Of a stretch of 64,000 nt of DNA, positions 7,428-16,002 are shown piece by piece. The stretch covers positions 19,652-83,651 of the forward strand of contig NZ_KI519519.1 in the NCBI RefSeq assembly GCF_000482865.1. Direction: 5' to 3'. The position numbers and the translations under genes were made by a program. The notes under the pieces were generated by a model. That model was not told where the DNA came from. It did not search any database and worked only from the letters and a program-made list of their open reading frames with translations. Positions within the stretch are counted from its first letter, which is position 1, and each line of letters begins with the position of its first letter. Source of the DNA: Actinokineospora inagensis DSM 44258. GTDB lineage: Bacteria; Actinomycetota; Actinomycetes; Mycobacteriales; Pseudonocardiaceae.

Positions 7428-8924
7428 ATGAGCACCCGTCCCCACCCCGCCACGGCCCGGTGGTCCCTGCGCCGGTGGTGGCTGCTGTCCTCGCTCGTGG
7501 TCGTGTTGGTCCTGATCGGATCGATGGTGGGGGTCGGGTTGGCCATCGCCGACCTGTCCGCCGCCAGGTCCCGGCTGCTGGACACGATCGGCCCGGCCGT
7601 GGTGACCACCCAGCAGCTCGGCACCGCGCTGGTGGACCAGGAAACCGGCGTACGCGGGTACGCCCTCAGCGGCCGGGACGACTTCCTCACCCCTTACCAG
7701 GACGGGCACGACCGCTACACCAAGGCGCGTGACCTGGTGGCGGGGTCGGTCGACGCGATGCCCTGGCTGGCCGGTGACCTCGCCGCCGTCGACCGGACGA
7801 TGCGGGCCTGGAGCGCGAACTACGCCCAGCCGGTGATCGACGCCGTCCGCGCGAACACGACCGTGCCCGGGGTCGACGCGGGCAAGCGGGACTTCGACGC
7901 CGTCCGCGCGGCGCTGGCCAAGCTGCAGTCCGACCTGGAGACCGAGCGGGCCGCGGGCAAGGCGGCGCTCAACGCCGCCGCGGCGAGCATGGCCACCACC
8001 TGCGTGATCACCCTGGGCGGGTTGTTACTGGTCGTGCTGGCCGCGGTCGCCCTGTTCACCAGGTCGGTGGTCCGGCCGTTGAGCAGGCTCACCGACCAGG
8101 TGCGGGTGGTGGCGGACGGCGACTTCACGCACGCCGTGTCGGTGAGCGGGCCCCGGGAGATCGCGTCGCTGGGGCACGACGTCGACGCCATGCGGGACCG
8201 GATCGTCGTCGAGTTGAACCGGGCGCAGGAGGCGGGCCGCGACCTGGCCAGGTCCAACGCCGAACTGGAGCAGTTCGCCTACGTCGCGTCGCACGACCTG
8301 CAGGAACCGCTGCGCAAGGTGGCCAGCTTCTGCCAACTGCTGGAGCGCCGCTACCGGGGCAAGCTCGACGACAAGGCCGACCAGTACATCGGGTTCGCGG
8401 TGGACGGGGCGCGCCGGATGCAGGTGCTGATCAACGACCTGCTGGCGTTCAGCCGGGTCGGTCGGCACACCGGCAAGCACGCCGACCACGACGCGACCGC
8501 GCTCGCCGAGGCGGCCGCCCGCGACCTCGCCGACGTCATCGCCGCCGCTGGGGCGACGGTCGTGGTGGGCGACCTGCCCACCGTGCACGGCGAGGCCCCG
8601 CTGCTGACGTCGGTGTTCCAGAACCTGATCGGCAACGGCGTCAAGTTCCGCGGCGACCAGCCGCCGCACATCACGATCAGCGCCGAGCGCGCGGACGACG
8701 ACTGGGTGTTCACGGTGACCGACAACGGCATCGGCATCGAGGCGCAGTACGCCGACCGGGTCTTCGTGATCTTCCAACGCCTGCACGGCAAGGACGCCTA
8801 CCCGGGCACCGGCATCGGCCTGGCCATGTGCCGCAAGATCATCGAGTTCCACGGCGGCACGATCTGGGTGGACACGGAGCACACCGGCGGCACCAGAATC
8901 CGGTTCACCCTGCCCGCGGTCTGA
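7428..8924 (+). CDS. CHASE3-HAMP sensor histidine kinase
   Basis: A 498-residue membrane histidine kinase. TM1 is about residues 18-42, an extracytoplasmic CHASE3-like helical domain about 43-185 (contains DQETGVRGYALSGRD), TM2 about 187-210, then HAMP, a coiled coil, HisKA with the H-box VASHDLQEPLRKV near 285, and HATPase_c with N box (NLIGNGVKF), G1 (DNGIGIE) and G2 (GTGIGLAM). The H-box resembles bacteriophytochrome-type kinases. ATG 7428 is preceded by GGAG at seven bases. No receiver gene is adjacent, so it is an orphan kinase. A TTA leucine codon at 8025-8027 (in TM2) would make its translation sensitive to bldA-type tRNA supply, if that control exists here. Confidence 0.92.
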   Translation: MSTRPHPATARWSLRRWWLLSSLVVVLVLIGSMVGVGLAIADLSAARSRLLDTIGPAVVTTQQLGTALVDQETGVRGYALSGRDDFLTPYQDGHDRYTKARDLVAGSVDAMPWLAGDLAAVDRTMRAWSANYAQPVIDAVRANTTVPGVDAGKRDFDAVRAALAKLQSDLETERAAGKAALNAAAASMATTCVITLGGLLLVVLAAVALFTRSVVRPLSRLTDQVRVVADGDFTHAVSVSGPREIASLGHDVDAMRDRIVVELNRAQEAGRDLARSNAELEQFAYVASHDLQEPLRKVASFCQLLERRYRGKLDDKADQYIGFAVDGARRMQVLINDLLAFSRVGRHTGKHADHDATALAEAAARDLADVIAAAGATVVVGDLPTVHGEAPLLTSVFQNLIGNGVKFRGDQPPHITISAERADDDWVFTVTDNGIGIEAQYADRVFVIFQRLHGKDAYPGTGIGLAMCRKIIEFHGGTIWVDTEHTGGTRIRFTLPAV

Positions 8925-8949
8925 ACCGCGCGGTGGTGCCTCGGCGGGC

Positions 8950-11900
8950 TCACTCCCGTCGCGCCCGTTCGATCACCTCCTCCTGGGTGAGCGGGCTCGC
9001 CGGGTGGTGGGTCAGGCACAACGGTGTCGTCACCCGCCGGAACCCGAACGCCTCCCCCGACACGTAGAACTCGGCCCGCTCCAACCGCGAGATGTCCGCG
9101 ACCCGGCTGCCCTTGGCCCGCGCCAACTCGTTCGCCGCCGCGATCTGCGCCGGGCTGTTCAACCGGCCGAAGAACTGCGTCATCGCATTCCCGGCGACCT
9201 GGTTGTGCAACCCCTTCGGCGCCTGCGTGGCGAACAACAACCCCAACCCGTATTTGCGGCCCTGCGACGCCAGCACAATCGTGCTCCGCGTACTCGCGGT
9301 GAGCGACCCGGACGCCGCAAGGGTTTGCGCCTCGTCCATCACGAACAACGCGCCCAACGGCCGATCCCCGGCCGGATTCCGCTTCGCCCAGGCGAACAAC
9401 TCCATCTGCAACTGGTTGACGAAGTTCTGCCGCTGCTCCTCCGCGGGCAACCCGATGAAACTGATGACCGACACCCGCGCTTTCTTCCCCTCCTTCGGCG
9501 TCACCAACTCACCCGGGTCAACCCCGGTCCCGCTCCCGGCGAACAACGGGTCGTTCACCATCGCCGCCTTCAACGACTCGGCCAACTCCCCCGCTATCCG
9601 CCGCCCGTCGTTGAGCGTGCTCACCCCCTCCGGCAGGTCCGCCAGCACGTCGATCAACTCCGGCAGGCTCCGCGACCCCGTCCGCGCGTGGTGCACCACC
9701 GCCTGCCGCAACACCGCCAGCCCCTTGGTCGCCTTCACCGTGCTCCCGGTCAACCGCACCTGCGGCGCCAGACTCGCCACCGCCACCTCGACCGCCGCCG
9801 TGAACTCGTCCTCATCCGCCAACACCCCCGCGAAATCCGGCAGCGGCCGAAACGCCAACGGCCGCCCATTCGCCCGCCCCGGCGTCCACACCCGCACATC
9901 CACATCCGCCAGGTACCGCCGCGCCAACTCCGCGTCCCCATCCCCCCAAGCCCCCGGCGCCGAAGGCCACGCGTCCCCCAACCTCGCCAGGTCGTTGTTC
10001 GGATCCAGCACAATCGCCGAAACCCCCTGCAGCGCGCACTCCTCCACAATGCGCCGCAACAACACCGTCTTCCCCGACCCCGACCCCGCGAACACCACAG
10101 CGTGCTTGCGCAACGCCGCCAACTCCACCCTGATCGGCTCCCCCGCCTCACTCCCCAGCAGGATCTCCCCATCCGGCGGCCGTGGCCCGTCCTCCCGCTG
10201 CATGGCGGGCAAGACCTCACTCAGAAACTCCGACCCACTCGCATGCCTCCGGTCGACCAACCACTCGTGCAGGTTGGGCACACCGTCGGCGCGCAGCCGG
10301 TCCAGCGCCCAGAACGTCCGACCGTCCTTTTCGGACATCTCGACCTCGCGACCGCCCGCCGCCCGGAACGCGTCCAGCTCGGCCTGCGTCTTGGTCCCGT
10401 TCGACCAGCGCACATTGCGGATGATCACCAGGTTCCGGTTCTCCGCGCCCTGCCGCAGCCCGGCCGCCGTCCGCGCCTTGCGGAACCGGTGCAGCGCGGT
10501 GATGTGGTGCTTGGCGTTGATCGCCCGGAACGCCCAGTACTCGACCAGGTCGGACCTCTCGTCGACGGTGTAGGAGAACCACGCGTGCAGCTCGTGCCCG
10601 GCCCCGACCTGCAGCCGGTTCCAGGCCATCTCGTCGTCGCCGACCTCGGTCAACCAGGCCGCGAAGGCGGCGGCGAGCAGCCGGGGCATGACCTCGTCCT
10701 CGGACTTGTGGTCGAACAGCTCAGCCGGGTTGGCCTCGGCCCGCGCCTGCTCGAACAGTCGATCGATCTCGGCGAACCGGTCGACCGCGGCCACCCGGCG
10801 CACCGGCTGGACCGGTCGGGGCCCGTCCTCGCGGAACGTGGTCAGCTCGTGCGCGTTCCCGGCGCGCAGGCACGCCTCGATGTGCGAGCCGATGCGTTTC
10901 AGCAGCTCACGCGGGGTCATCTCCTCCCAACCCCGGTCGAACGCCGCGGCCGCGACCGGCCAGGTCGGGTGCGGCGGCGTGAACCCCATCCCCCGGTAGG
11001 CGACGCCGAGCCGCCGCTCGACCAGCGCCCGACCGAGCCCGCCGTCGACGATCCGACCCAGCGCGATGACGTCGCGGAACCGGTCCGGCACCGAGTCCGT
11101 GGCGCTCGCCCGCAACTGCGCCCAGGTGTTCGGCAGGGTGGCCAGCACGGTGACGGTCCGCCGGGTCAGCTCGCGCAGCCGCATCAGCCCGTCCGCGACC
11201 TGCGCCACCACCTGGGTGGTGGCGCCGGACCCGGCCTGCCCCGTAGTCTGGTCCGATTTGGCGATCAGGGTGTCGAGCTGGTCGACGCAGATCACCACCG
11301 GGCCGGTCATGGCCAGCAGCCAGGTGACGTCCCGCACGATGGTCAGCGCCGACCGGGACCGGCGGATGCCCCACTTCTCCCGCTCCCCCGCCTTCGATTC
11401 CACCGAGTTGCTGAGGTAGTCCTCGGCGATGTCGTTGGTGGCGTCGTCCTCGCTGCCGAACAGCACCAGCGCCCGCGCGGTGTCGGAACACTCGACGGCG
11501 ACCTGTCGGTCGAGCGCGCGCAACCCGGCCACGAACGCGTCCACGTCCTCCCGCCGGAGCCCGTGGCCACTCAGAATCCGCTTGGCAGCCCCGGGGTCGA
11601 CCACCCCGAACTCGCAGATCCGACGCAGGAAGCTGCGCAGTTGCATCTCCCCCGACTCGTCCACCTGGGACAGTCCGAAGCGGAGTGAGTCGGCCGCGTT
11701 CTCCCAGAACTCGTCCCCGGTGGACAGGTTGTCCAGGAAGAAATAGCCCCTCGCGGCATGCACTTGCCTGCGCACCATCCCGAGCAGATGCGTCTTGCCG
11801 ATGCCCTTCTGCCCCTGCAACACCAAACCGATCGGGCTTGGGCCGTCGCTGCCCGAGGCATCGCGAACACTGCCCGCGATGGCCGCGTCCACCTCGGGGT

Positions 11901-12000
11901 GCAGCCCGTCCACGTGGTAGGGCGAGTCCTTCCACACGTGCCCCGGCGTGTCCGCCCAGTCGAACCGCAGCGTCGCCAGCACGGCTTCCTGTTCGATCAT
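8950..12000 (-). CDS. Double-P-loop ATPase: N-terminal STAND/AAA-like, C-terminal HerA/DUF87-like
   Basis: A 1016-residue ATPase and the last gene of the TIR operon. Two nucleotide-binding modules are visible. The first has Walker A GQKGIGKT (63-70) and a Walker-B-like VVICVDQLDTL near 244, as in STAND/AAA signalling ATPases. The second has AGSGSGKTVLLRR near 636-648, LDPNNDLARLG near 665, Walker B LGALFVMDEAQTL near 885 and FATQAPKGL near 920, as in HerA/FtsK-like DNA-translocating ATPases. The region between (about 400-600) has no family I recognise. Its ATG (12000) overlaps the previous stop as ATGA, so it is translationally coupled. A role as the motor or effector-control subunit of the island is inference; no NurA nuclease is next to it. 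Confidence 0.85.
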   Translation of the reverse strand: MIEQEAVLATLRFDWADTPGHVWKDSPYHVDGLHPEVDAAIAGSVRDASGSDGPSPIGLVLQGQKGIGKTHLLGMVRRQVHAARGYFFLDNLSTGDEFWENAADSLRFGLSQVDESGEMQLRSFLRRICEFGVVDPGAAKRILSGHGLRREDVDAFVAGLRALDRQVAVECSDTARALVLFGSEDDATNDIAEDYLSNSVESKAGEREKWGIRRSRSALTIVRDVTWLLAMTGPVVICVDQLDTLIAKSDQTTGQAGSGATTQVVAQVADGLMRLRELTRRTVTVLATLPNTWAQLRASATDSVPDRFRDVIALGRIVDGGLGRALVERRLGVAYRGMGFTPPHPTWPVAAAAFDRGWEEMTPRELLKRIGSHIEACLRAGNAHELTTFREDGPRPVQPVRRVAAVDRFAEIDRLFEQARAEANPAELFDHKSEDEVMPRLLAAAFAAWLTEVGDDEMAWNRLQVGAGHELHAWFSYTVDERSDLVEYWAFRAINAKHHITALHRFRKARTAAGLRQGAENRNLVIIRNVRWSNGTKTQAELDAFRAAGGREVEMSEKDGRTFWALDRLRADGVPNLHEWLVDRRHASGSEFLSEVLPAMQREDGPRPPDGEILLGSEAGEPIRVELAALRKHAVVFAGSGSGKTVLLRRIVEECALQGVSAIVLDPNNDLARLGDAWPSAPGAWGDGDAELARRYLADVDVRVWTPGRANGRPLAFRPLPDFAGVLADEDEFTAAVEVAVASLAPQVRLTGSTVKATKGLAVLRQAVVHHARTGSRSLPELIDVLADLPEGVSTLNDGRRIAGELAESLKAAMVNDPLFAGSGTGVDPGELVTPKEGKKARVSVISFIGLPAEEQRQNFVNQLQMELFAWAKRNPAGDRPLGALFVMDEAQTLAASGSLTASTRSTIVLASQGRKYGLGLLFATQAPKGLHNQVAGNAMTQFFGRLNSPAQIAAANELARAKGSRVADISRLERAEFYVSGEAFGFRRVTTPLCLTHHPASPLTQEEVIERARRE

Positions 12001-12614
12001 GACGCCTCGATCGAGATCAGGTGGTTGCCCTCGCCACCAACGCGAACGGCCGCCTCGTGGTCAGCCGGGGTGAGCGCCTTGCGGTTGGACTCGGGGACCA
12101 GTCTCACCTGCCGAGTCCGGCTCAGCTCCCGCAACACCTCGTCGACCTCCTCGGTGGGCACATCACCGAGCAGCGACCGCAGTCGCGCCAACCCGACCCA
12201 CTCACCGGGTGCCTGCGCCAACTTCTGGTACGCCTCACGAACCCGCTGCTCAACATCCACTTCGAACGGGAGGAAGTCAGCGGGCCTGAGCCGACGTCGT
12301 TCCATTCCGGACACGAGAACACTCATGAGCTGGTACTGCGCCGCGACGATGACACTCTTGGCCGCGGGGGGCGGCGGCGTGGCCAACCGCACCTCCTCGT
12401 CGCACCACGCCCATCCGCTGTCGGTCAACTCGTGGTTGAAGCACCTGCTGACGATCTCCGAGCGGACGAACTGCAAGTCGTTGAGCTCCCGCCGCTCCTT
12501 CCCATCGAGCGTGTACCCGAACCGGGCCTTCATCTCCCGGTTCGAGATCTCCCCGGCGTAGCCCATCAAGATGAACATCACCGCGGTCTGCTTGTGCCCC
12601 AACCGTTGGGCCAT
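11997..12614 (-). CDS. Small operon protein of unknown function, winged-helix-like
   Basis: A 205-residue protein with no family I can name. It begins MAQRLGHKQTAVMFILMGYAG, and residues 20-60 (SNREMKARFGYTLDGKERRELNDLQFV) read like a small helical DNA- or protein-binding module. The middle holds a Pro/Ala linker and helices around 90-150, and the end is short beta-rich sequence. A very strong ribosome site (GAGGGAGG, six bases before ATG 12614) lies inside the preceding ATPase gene, which overlaps by 37 bases. Its stop overlaps the next ATG by four bases. It is thus locked between two ATPases and probably works with them as an adaptor or regulator (inference). Confidence 0.75.
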   Translation of the reverse strand: MAQRLGHKQTAVMFILMGYAGEISNREMKARFGYTLDGKERRELNDLQFVRSEIVSRCFNHELTDSGWAWCDEEVRLATPPPPAAKSVIVAAQYQLMSVLVSGMERRRLRPADFLPFEVDVEQRVREAYQKLAQAPGEWVGLARLRSLLGDVPTEEVDEVLRELSRTRQVRLVPESNRKALTPADHEAAVRVGGEGNHLISIEAS

Positions 12615-14218
12615 GCTTCCTCCCTCGTATCGGTCGCCCGAGCACCAACCACCCGGCGCGCTTCGTCAACCACTTCCCGGACGTCGTCCGGCAGCGCGGT
12701 TCGGCGGACGTGCCTACTCCCCGCGGCCCGCGGCCGGATCAGGAACTCCAGATCGGCGGCGACCGACCGCACCTGGTCGCCGTCGCCGTCACCGACACCC
12801 GCGATGAGCGCGCCGGTGAACTCGTTCACCAACTCCCAGACCTGCGGCCGCAACGTCGCCCGCGCCACCCGGCTCAACAGGTCCACCAGATCGATCTCGG
12901 TGTCCACCAACGGCAGCACCCCCGTCACCTGGTCGGCGAGGGCCCCGGCCACCGAGGGGACGGCGCCGAGCCGCAGGTACCGCAGGTTGGCGATGAACCC
13001 GGGCAGCGACCCGATCTTCGTGTCGGCGGTCAGCACCGGGATCACCCGGCGTTCCTGACCGACCGTGCGGTGCAGGAAGATCTCCGCCTCGGTGAACTGC
13101 CACCTGGTCAGCTCCCGGTCGATGACCAGGCACAGGTGCCGCGACTCGTCGCTCACCCTGGTCAACTGCTCGCGGTCGCCGGAGAGCGACCGTTCGACCA
13201 GCAGGCCCCGCTCGGCCAGTTCGCCCGCCAACGCCTTGCCGGTGTCCGGGATCGTGCGGGGCGCGCTCACCCGGATGTCGTAGGCGTAGTCGCGCTTGCG
13301 GTCCCGGACGACCGCGACGAACGCGTCCCGGTTCTCGGCGAGCAGGGCGGTGCGGTCGAGGTCGTGCGCGATCACCGCGGCGATGGTCTCCAGCGCGAAG
13401 CTGATCTGGTCCGCGGCCGGGTCCTTCTCGTGCTCGACCGCGAGCTGCTCACCGTAGGCCCAGAAGGACACGTACGGGATCGTGAGGTGACGGGCCATCT
13501 CGCTGACCTGCACCGTCGTGTCCAACCAACTGCCGAACAGGTCCTTGGCCTCCTCGAAGCAGGTGTCCCGCCAGCGATCGGCCACTGTGTACTCATCCCG
13601 GGTGTCGAACCGGGAGAGCACCGGAACCACGGACAACCTGGGCCGGTCCAGCGGTAGCCGATCGCGGGCGGGCTTGGCCCGGTGGGCGACATCGACAGCG
13701 CCCCGCACGCTCTGCGCGTTGGCCGTGAACAGGACGACCAACCGGTCCGGCAACTGCGCGGTGCAGATGCCCCCGATGTCGGAGACCCCGGTCCTGCTGT
13801 CCAGGAGGACGAACTCGTAGTTCTCGACCCACTCCGCGCGGCAACGCTCCAGGTAGTCGCCGAAACCCTGGTCGTAGAGACCGTCCCAATCGATGTCCTG
13901 GACGCGGCCCGCGTCGTCGATCTCCTGACCACCGGCGGCGATGAAGTCCAGGCCCGCGAACCCCGCCAGCTTGACCACGTGGTGACCGGGTCGGAAGCGG
14001 CCCGCCCGGAAGTCGTCCACCAGGTCCACCACCCCGCTGGTCGGCTCGCCGTTCATCAGCGGGCGGAAGTAGTGGTGCAGGCCGGGTGCCTCCAGGTCCC
14101 AGTCGACGCACAACACGCGGTTTCCCCACCGCGCCAACAGAACGGCGATGTTGGCCAGGGCGAAGGATCGGCCGACCCCGCCCTTGAACGAGTAGAAGGT
14201 GATCACGGTCCCGCGCAT
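12578..14218 (-). CDS. KGGVGR-motif ParA/MinD-like ATPase with C-terminal TIR-like domain
   Basis: A 546-residue protein. The N-terminal half is a SIMIBI/ParA-type ATPase: the deviant Walker A SFKGGVGRS (10-18) carries Arg where ParA has Lys, VDWDLEAPG (38-45) follows, and LLDSRTGVSDIGG is the switch region. Actinobacterial KGGVGR-variant ATPases are known as a family often found beside TIR-like proteins. Residues about 311-416 form a TIR-like module: YAYDIRVSAPRT strand, HLCLVIDREL strand and RWQFTEAEIF, where Glu lies four residues after Trp as in catalytic TIR domains. Starts at ATG 14218, three bases after the upstream TIR gene stop. It could switch the effector TIR on or off by ATP binding (inference). 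Confidence 0.85.
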   Translation of the reverse strand: MRGTVITFYSFKGGVGRSFALANIAVLLARWGNRVLCVDWDLEAPGLHHYFRPLMNGEPTSGVVDLVDDFRAGRFRPGHHVVKLAGFAGLDFIAAGGQEIDDAGRVQDIDWDGLYDQGFGDYLERCRAEWVENYEFVLLDSRTGVSDIGGICTAQLPDRLVVLFTANAQSVRGAVDVAHRAKPARDRLPLDRPRLSVVPVLSRFDTRDEYTVADRWRDTCFEEAKDLFGSWLDTTVQVSEMARHLTIPYVSFWAYGEQLAVEHEKDPAADQISFALETIAAVIAHDLDRTALLAENRDAFVAVVRDRKRDYAYDIRVSAPRTIPDTGKALAGELAERGLLVERSLSGDREQLTRVSDESRHLCLVIDRELTRWQFTEAEIFLHRTVGQERRVIPVLTADTKIGSLPGFIANLRYLRLGAVPSVAGALADQVTGVLPLVDTEIDLVDLLSRVARATLRPQVWELVNEFTGALIAGVGDGDGDQVRSVAADLEFLIRPRAAGSRHVRRTALPDDVREVVDEARRVVGARATDTREEAWPNGWGTSRPR

Positions 14219-14221
14219 CGG

Positions 14222-14803
14222 TCAGAGCCTCGGTTTCGCGAACGTCGGCGGCGGCTCCGGATCCGGCATGACGACGGGCCAGCCGGACTGCCAGCGCGGG
14301 GCCCGCAGGATGCGCGGGGTCAACTCCTCGGCGAGGTAGCGCACCTCCCGGCTGAACGTGAGGAAGTCCTGCGAGTCCTGGAAGTGCGGGGACGGCTCGG
14401 ACCAGTCGCTGAAGTCGCGCATGTGCCGCCGCTTCGCCCAGTCGGGGTAGCTGTAGGAGTCGCTGTAGATCACCGGACAGATGAGACCGTGCGCGCCAAC
14501 GGATTCCTGCTGTTCACGCCTGGCCATCGACTCCCACTCGGCCAGGCACCACTCGTTGCGGAAGTACTGCGGTGAGCACACGACGACCAGGACCTTGGCC
14601 GCCAACAAGGCGTCCTTGAGGACCGCGGGCCACTCGCCGCCGATGGCGACGTCGTCGTCGGTGAACACCCGGACCTTCTCCGACATGTTGTCGTTCAACC
14701 GATCGGACAACAACTTGCGGAAGTGGTTGCGGACCCACCTGGCGACGGTGTCGTTGTCCCGGTGATAGCTGATGAACACGTCGTACTCGTACACGTGTGC
14801 CAT
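14222..14803 (-). CDS. TIR-domain protein, probable NAD+-consuming effector
   Basis: A 193-residue protein, first gene of the four-gene operon. Residues 5-130 are a TIR domain: box 1 YDVFISYHRDND (7-18), the DDDVAIGGEW loop (49-58), VLVVVCSPQYF (71-81) and the WC-x2-E signature at W85, C86, E89. This conserved glutamate is the catalytic residue in TIR NAD+ hydrolases and cyclases. The tail (about 130-193) is proline-rich with no family. ATG 14803 was chosen because TIR box 1 begins at residue 7; GTG/ATG codons further upstream lack support. Coupling to the KGGVGR ATPase (gap three bases) suggests the two act together, as a triggered NADase or nucleotide-signal maker (inference). Confidence 0.87.
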   Translation of the reverse strand: MAHVYEYDVFISYHRDNDTVARWVRNHFRKLLSDRLNDNMSEKVRVFTDDDVAIGGEWPAVLKDALLAAKVLVVVCSPQYFRNEWCLAEWESMARREQQESVGAHGLICPVIYSDSYSYPDWAKRRHMRDFSDWSEPSPHFQDSQDFLTFSREVRYLAEELTPRILRAPRWQSGWPVVMPDPEPPPTFAKPRL

Positions 14804-15027
14804 GGCTCCCCTCGGGCGGCGCACTGGGCGGGGGAAATCGTATGGCGCTCACGGCGGGGGCGGAGCTGACAAAAGGTGGACAAATGCTGGACAAGTCCGG
14901 GAAAGCCCGGCGGGACAAGGAAAAGAGGCGACAAGGAGGCGACAGTCGGGTGACAGATCTCGTCCCGGCGTGTCGGGGAGTGGACAATGCGTGTCGCCGG
15001 GGACGGTTATTCTCAGGGGAGTGTCGA

Positions 15028-16002
15028 GTGGCAGAACATGAAGCGCCGACGGTGTTCGTGACGTACTCACAGGATTCGGACCGGCACATGCGGCTGGTAC
15101 ACGAGTTCGCCACGTACCTGCGGGAGCGGATCGGGCTGGAGGTGGAGCTGGACCAGTGGGCGGACGGGGCCAGGCAGGACTGGTCGCTGTGGGCGCTCGA
15201 CCACTTGCACGGGTCGAACTTCGTCATCGTCGTGGCGTCACCGGAGTACAAGCGCAGGGCGGAAGGCCGGGCGGCGCCGGACGAGGGGCGCGGGGCGCAG
15301 TTCGAGGCGTCGATCCTGCGGGACCAACTGACGGAGAACCTGCGGGCGGCGACCAAGCGCATTCTTCCGGTGGTCCTGCCCGGCGGTTCGGTGCGCGACA
15401 TCCCGGCGTTCCTCGCGCCGTACTCCACGACCAGGTACGAGATCCCCGCGTTCACCGAGTCGGATGTCGCCGGGTTGATCTCGGCGATCACCGGGCTCAG
15501 CCAGTACCCACGGCCGGAACGCGCACCGTGGCGGGGTGGCGCGGAGAGCGTTGCCCGCGACCGGAAACCGCTGCCGTTGGCGGACAAGGGAAACTGGCTC
15601 GACCACAGCCCCGGCGTCGAGACCGGTCCCGCGACGATCGACGGGATCTGTTACCAGGACAGCATCCTGGTCCGGGGCATCGCTTCCCGTCCCGGTTTCG
15701 TCGACATCGATCTCGACCGCGGTGGCCACCGCACCCTGACCGCCGTGCTCGGCGTCCTCGACGACGCGGATGACCAGTTCCAGGTCGGGCAGTTCCGCGC
15801 GCACCTGGACGGCACACCGAGGCTGGACCACATCGTGGCGCGCGGAAAACCGGTCGAGGTCGAGTTGGACCTCACCGGAATACGGCGACTTCGGTTGGAG
15901 ATGTTCCGGCCCGCTTCGGGAGTGGCGCCGTCGATACCGGCTGGGGGCGGGTTTTCCAGTCGGGCGCCGGAATTGGCGTGGGGGGATCCGGTTGTGCGCT
16001 AG
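15028..16002 (+). CDS. SEFIR-domain protein with C-terminal NPCBM-like domain
   Basis: A 324-residue protein divergent from the TIR operon. Residues 7-150 form a SEFIR domain: TVFVTYSQDSDRH (8-20), LDQWADGARQDW (41-52), NFVIVVASPEYKRRAEG (64-80). SEFIR is a TIR relative found in bacterial conflict proteins. After a linker, residues about 186-310 resemble the NPCBM/NEW2 beta-sandwich (GVETGPATIDGICYQDS, GFVDIDLDRGGHRTLTAVLGV, LDLTGIRRLRLEM), normally a carbohydrate- or surface-binding module. The GTG start at 15028 follows AGGGGAG with six bases between. SEFIR plus NPCBM in one chain suggests that a ligand-sensing domain controls a TIR-type signalling domain. Its stop overlaps that of the convergent methyltransferase by four bases. 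Confidence 0.85.
   Translation: MAEHEAPTVFVTYSQDSDRHMRLVHEFATYLRERIGLEVELDQWADGARQDWSLWALDHLHGSNFVIVVASPEYKRRAEGRAAPDEGRGAQFEASILRDQLTENLRAATKRILPVVLPGGSVRDIPAFLAPYSTTRYEIPAFTESDVAGLISAITGLSQYPRPERAPWRGGAESVARDRKPLPLADKGNWLDHSPGVETGPATIDGICYQDSILVRGIASRPGFVDIDLDRGGHRTLTAVLGVLDDADDQFQVGQFRAHLDGTPRLDHIVARGKPVEVELDLTGIRRLRLEMFRPASGVAPSIPAGGGFSSRAPELAWGDPVVR

Noticed and set aside
9004-11688. Plus-strand 894-codon open frame opposite the dual ATPase
   Set aside because: Pro/Arg/His-rich shadow frame; the minus strand has two P-loops and coupled neighbours.
8950-16002. FxSxx-COOH (cyclophane peptide) cluster
   Set aside because: A KGGVGR ATPase and TIR proteins are typical, but there is no radical SAM gene and no short peptide ending FxSxx.
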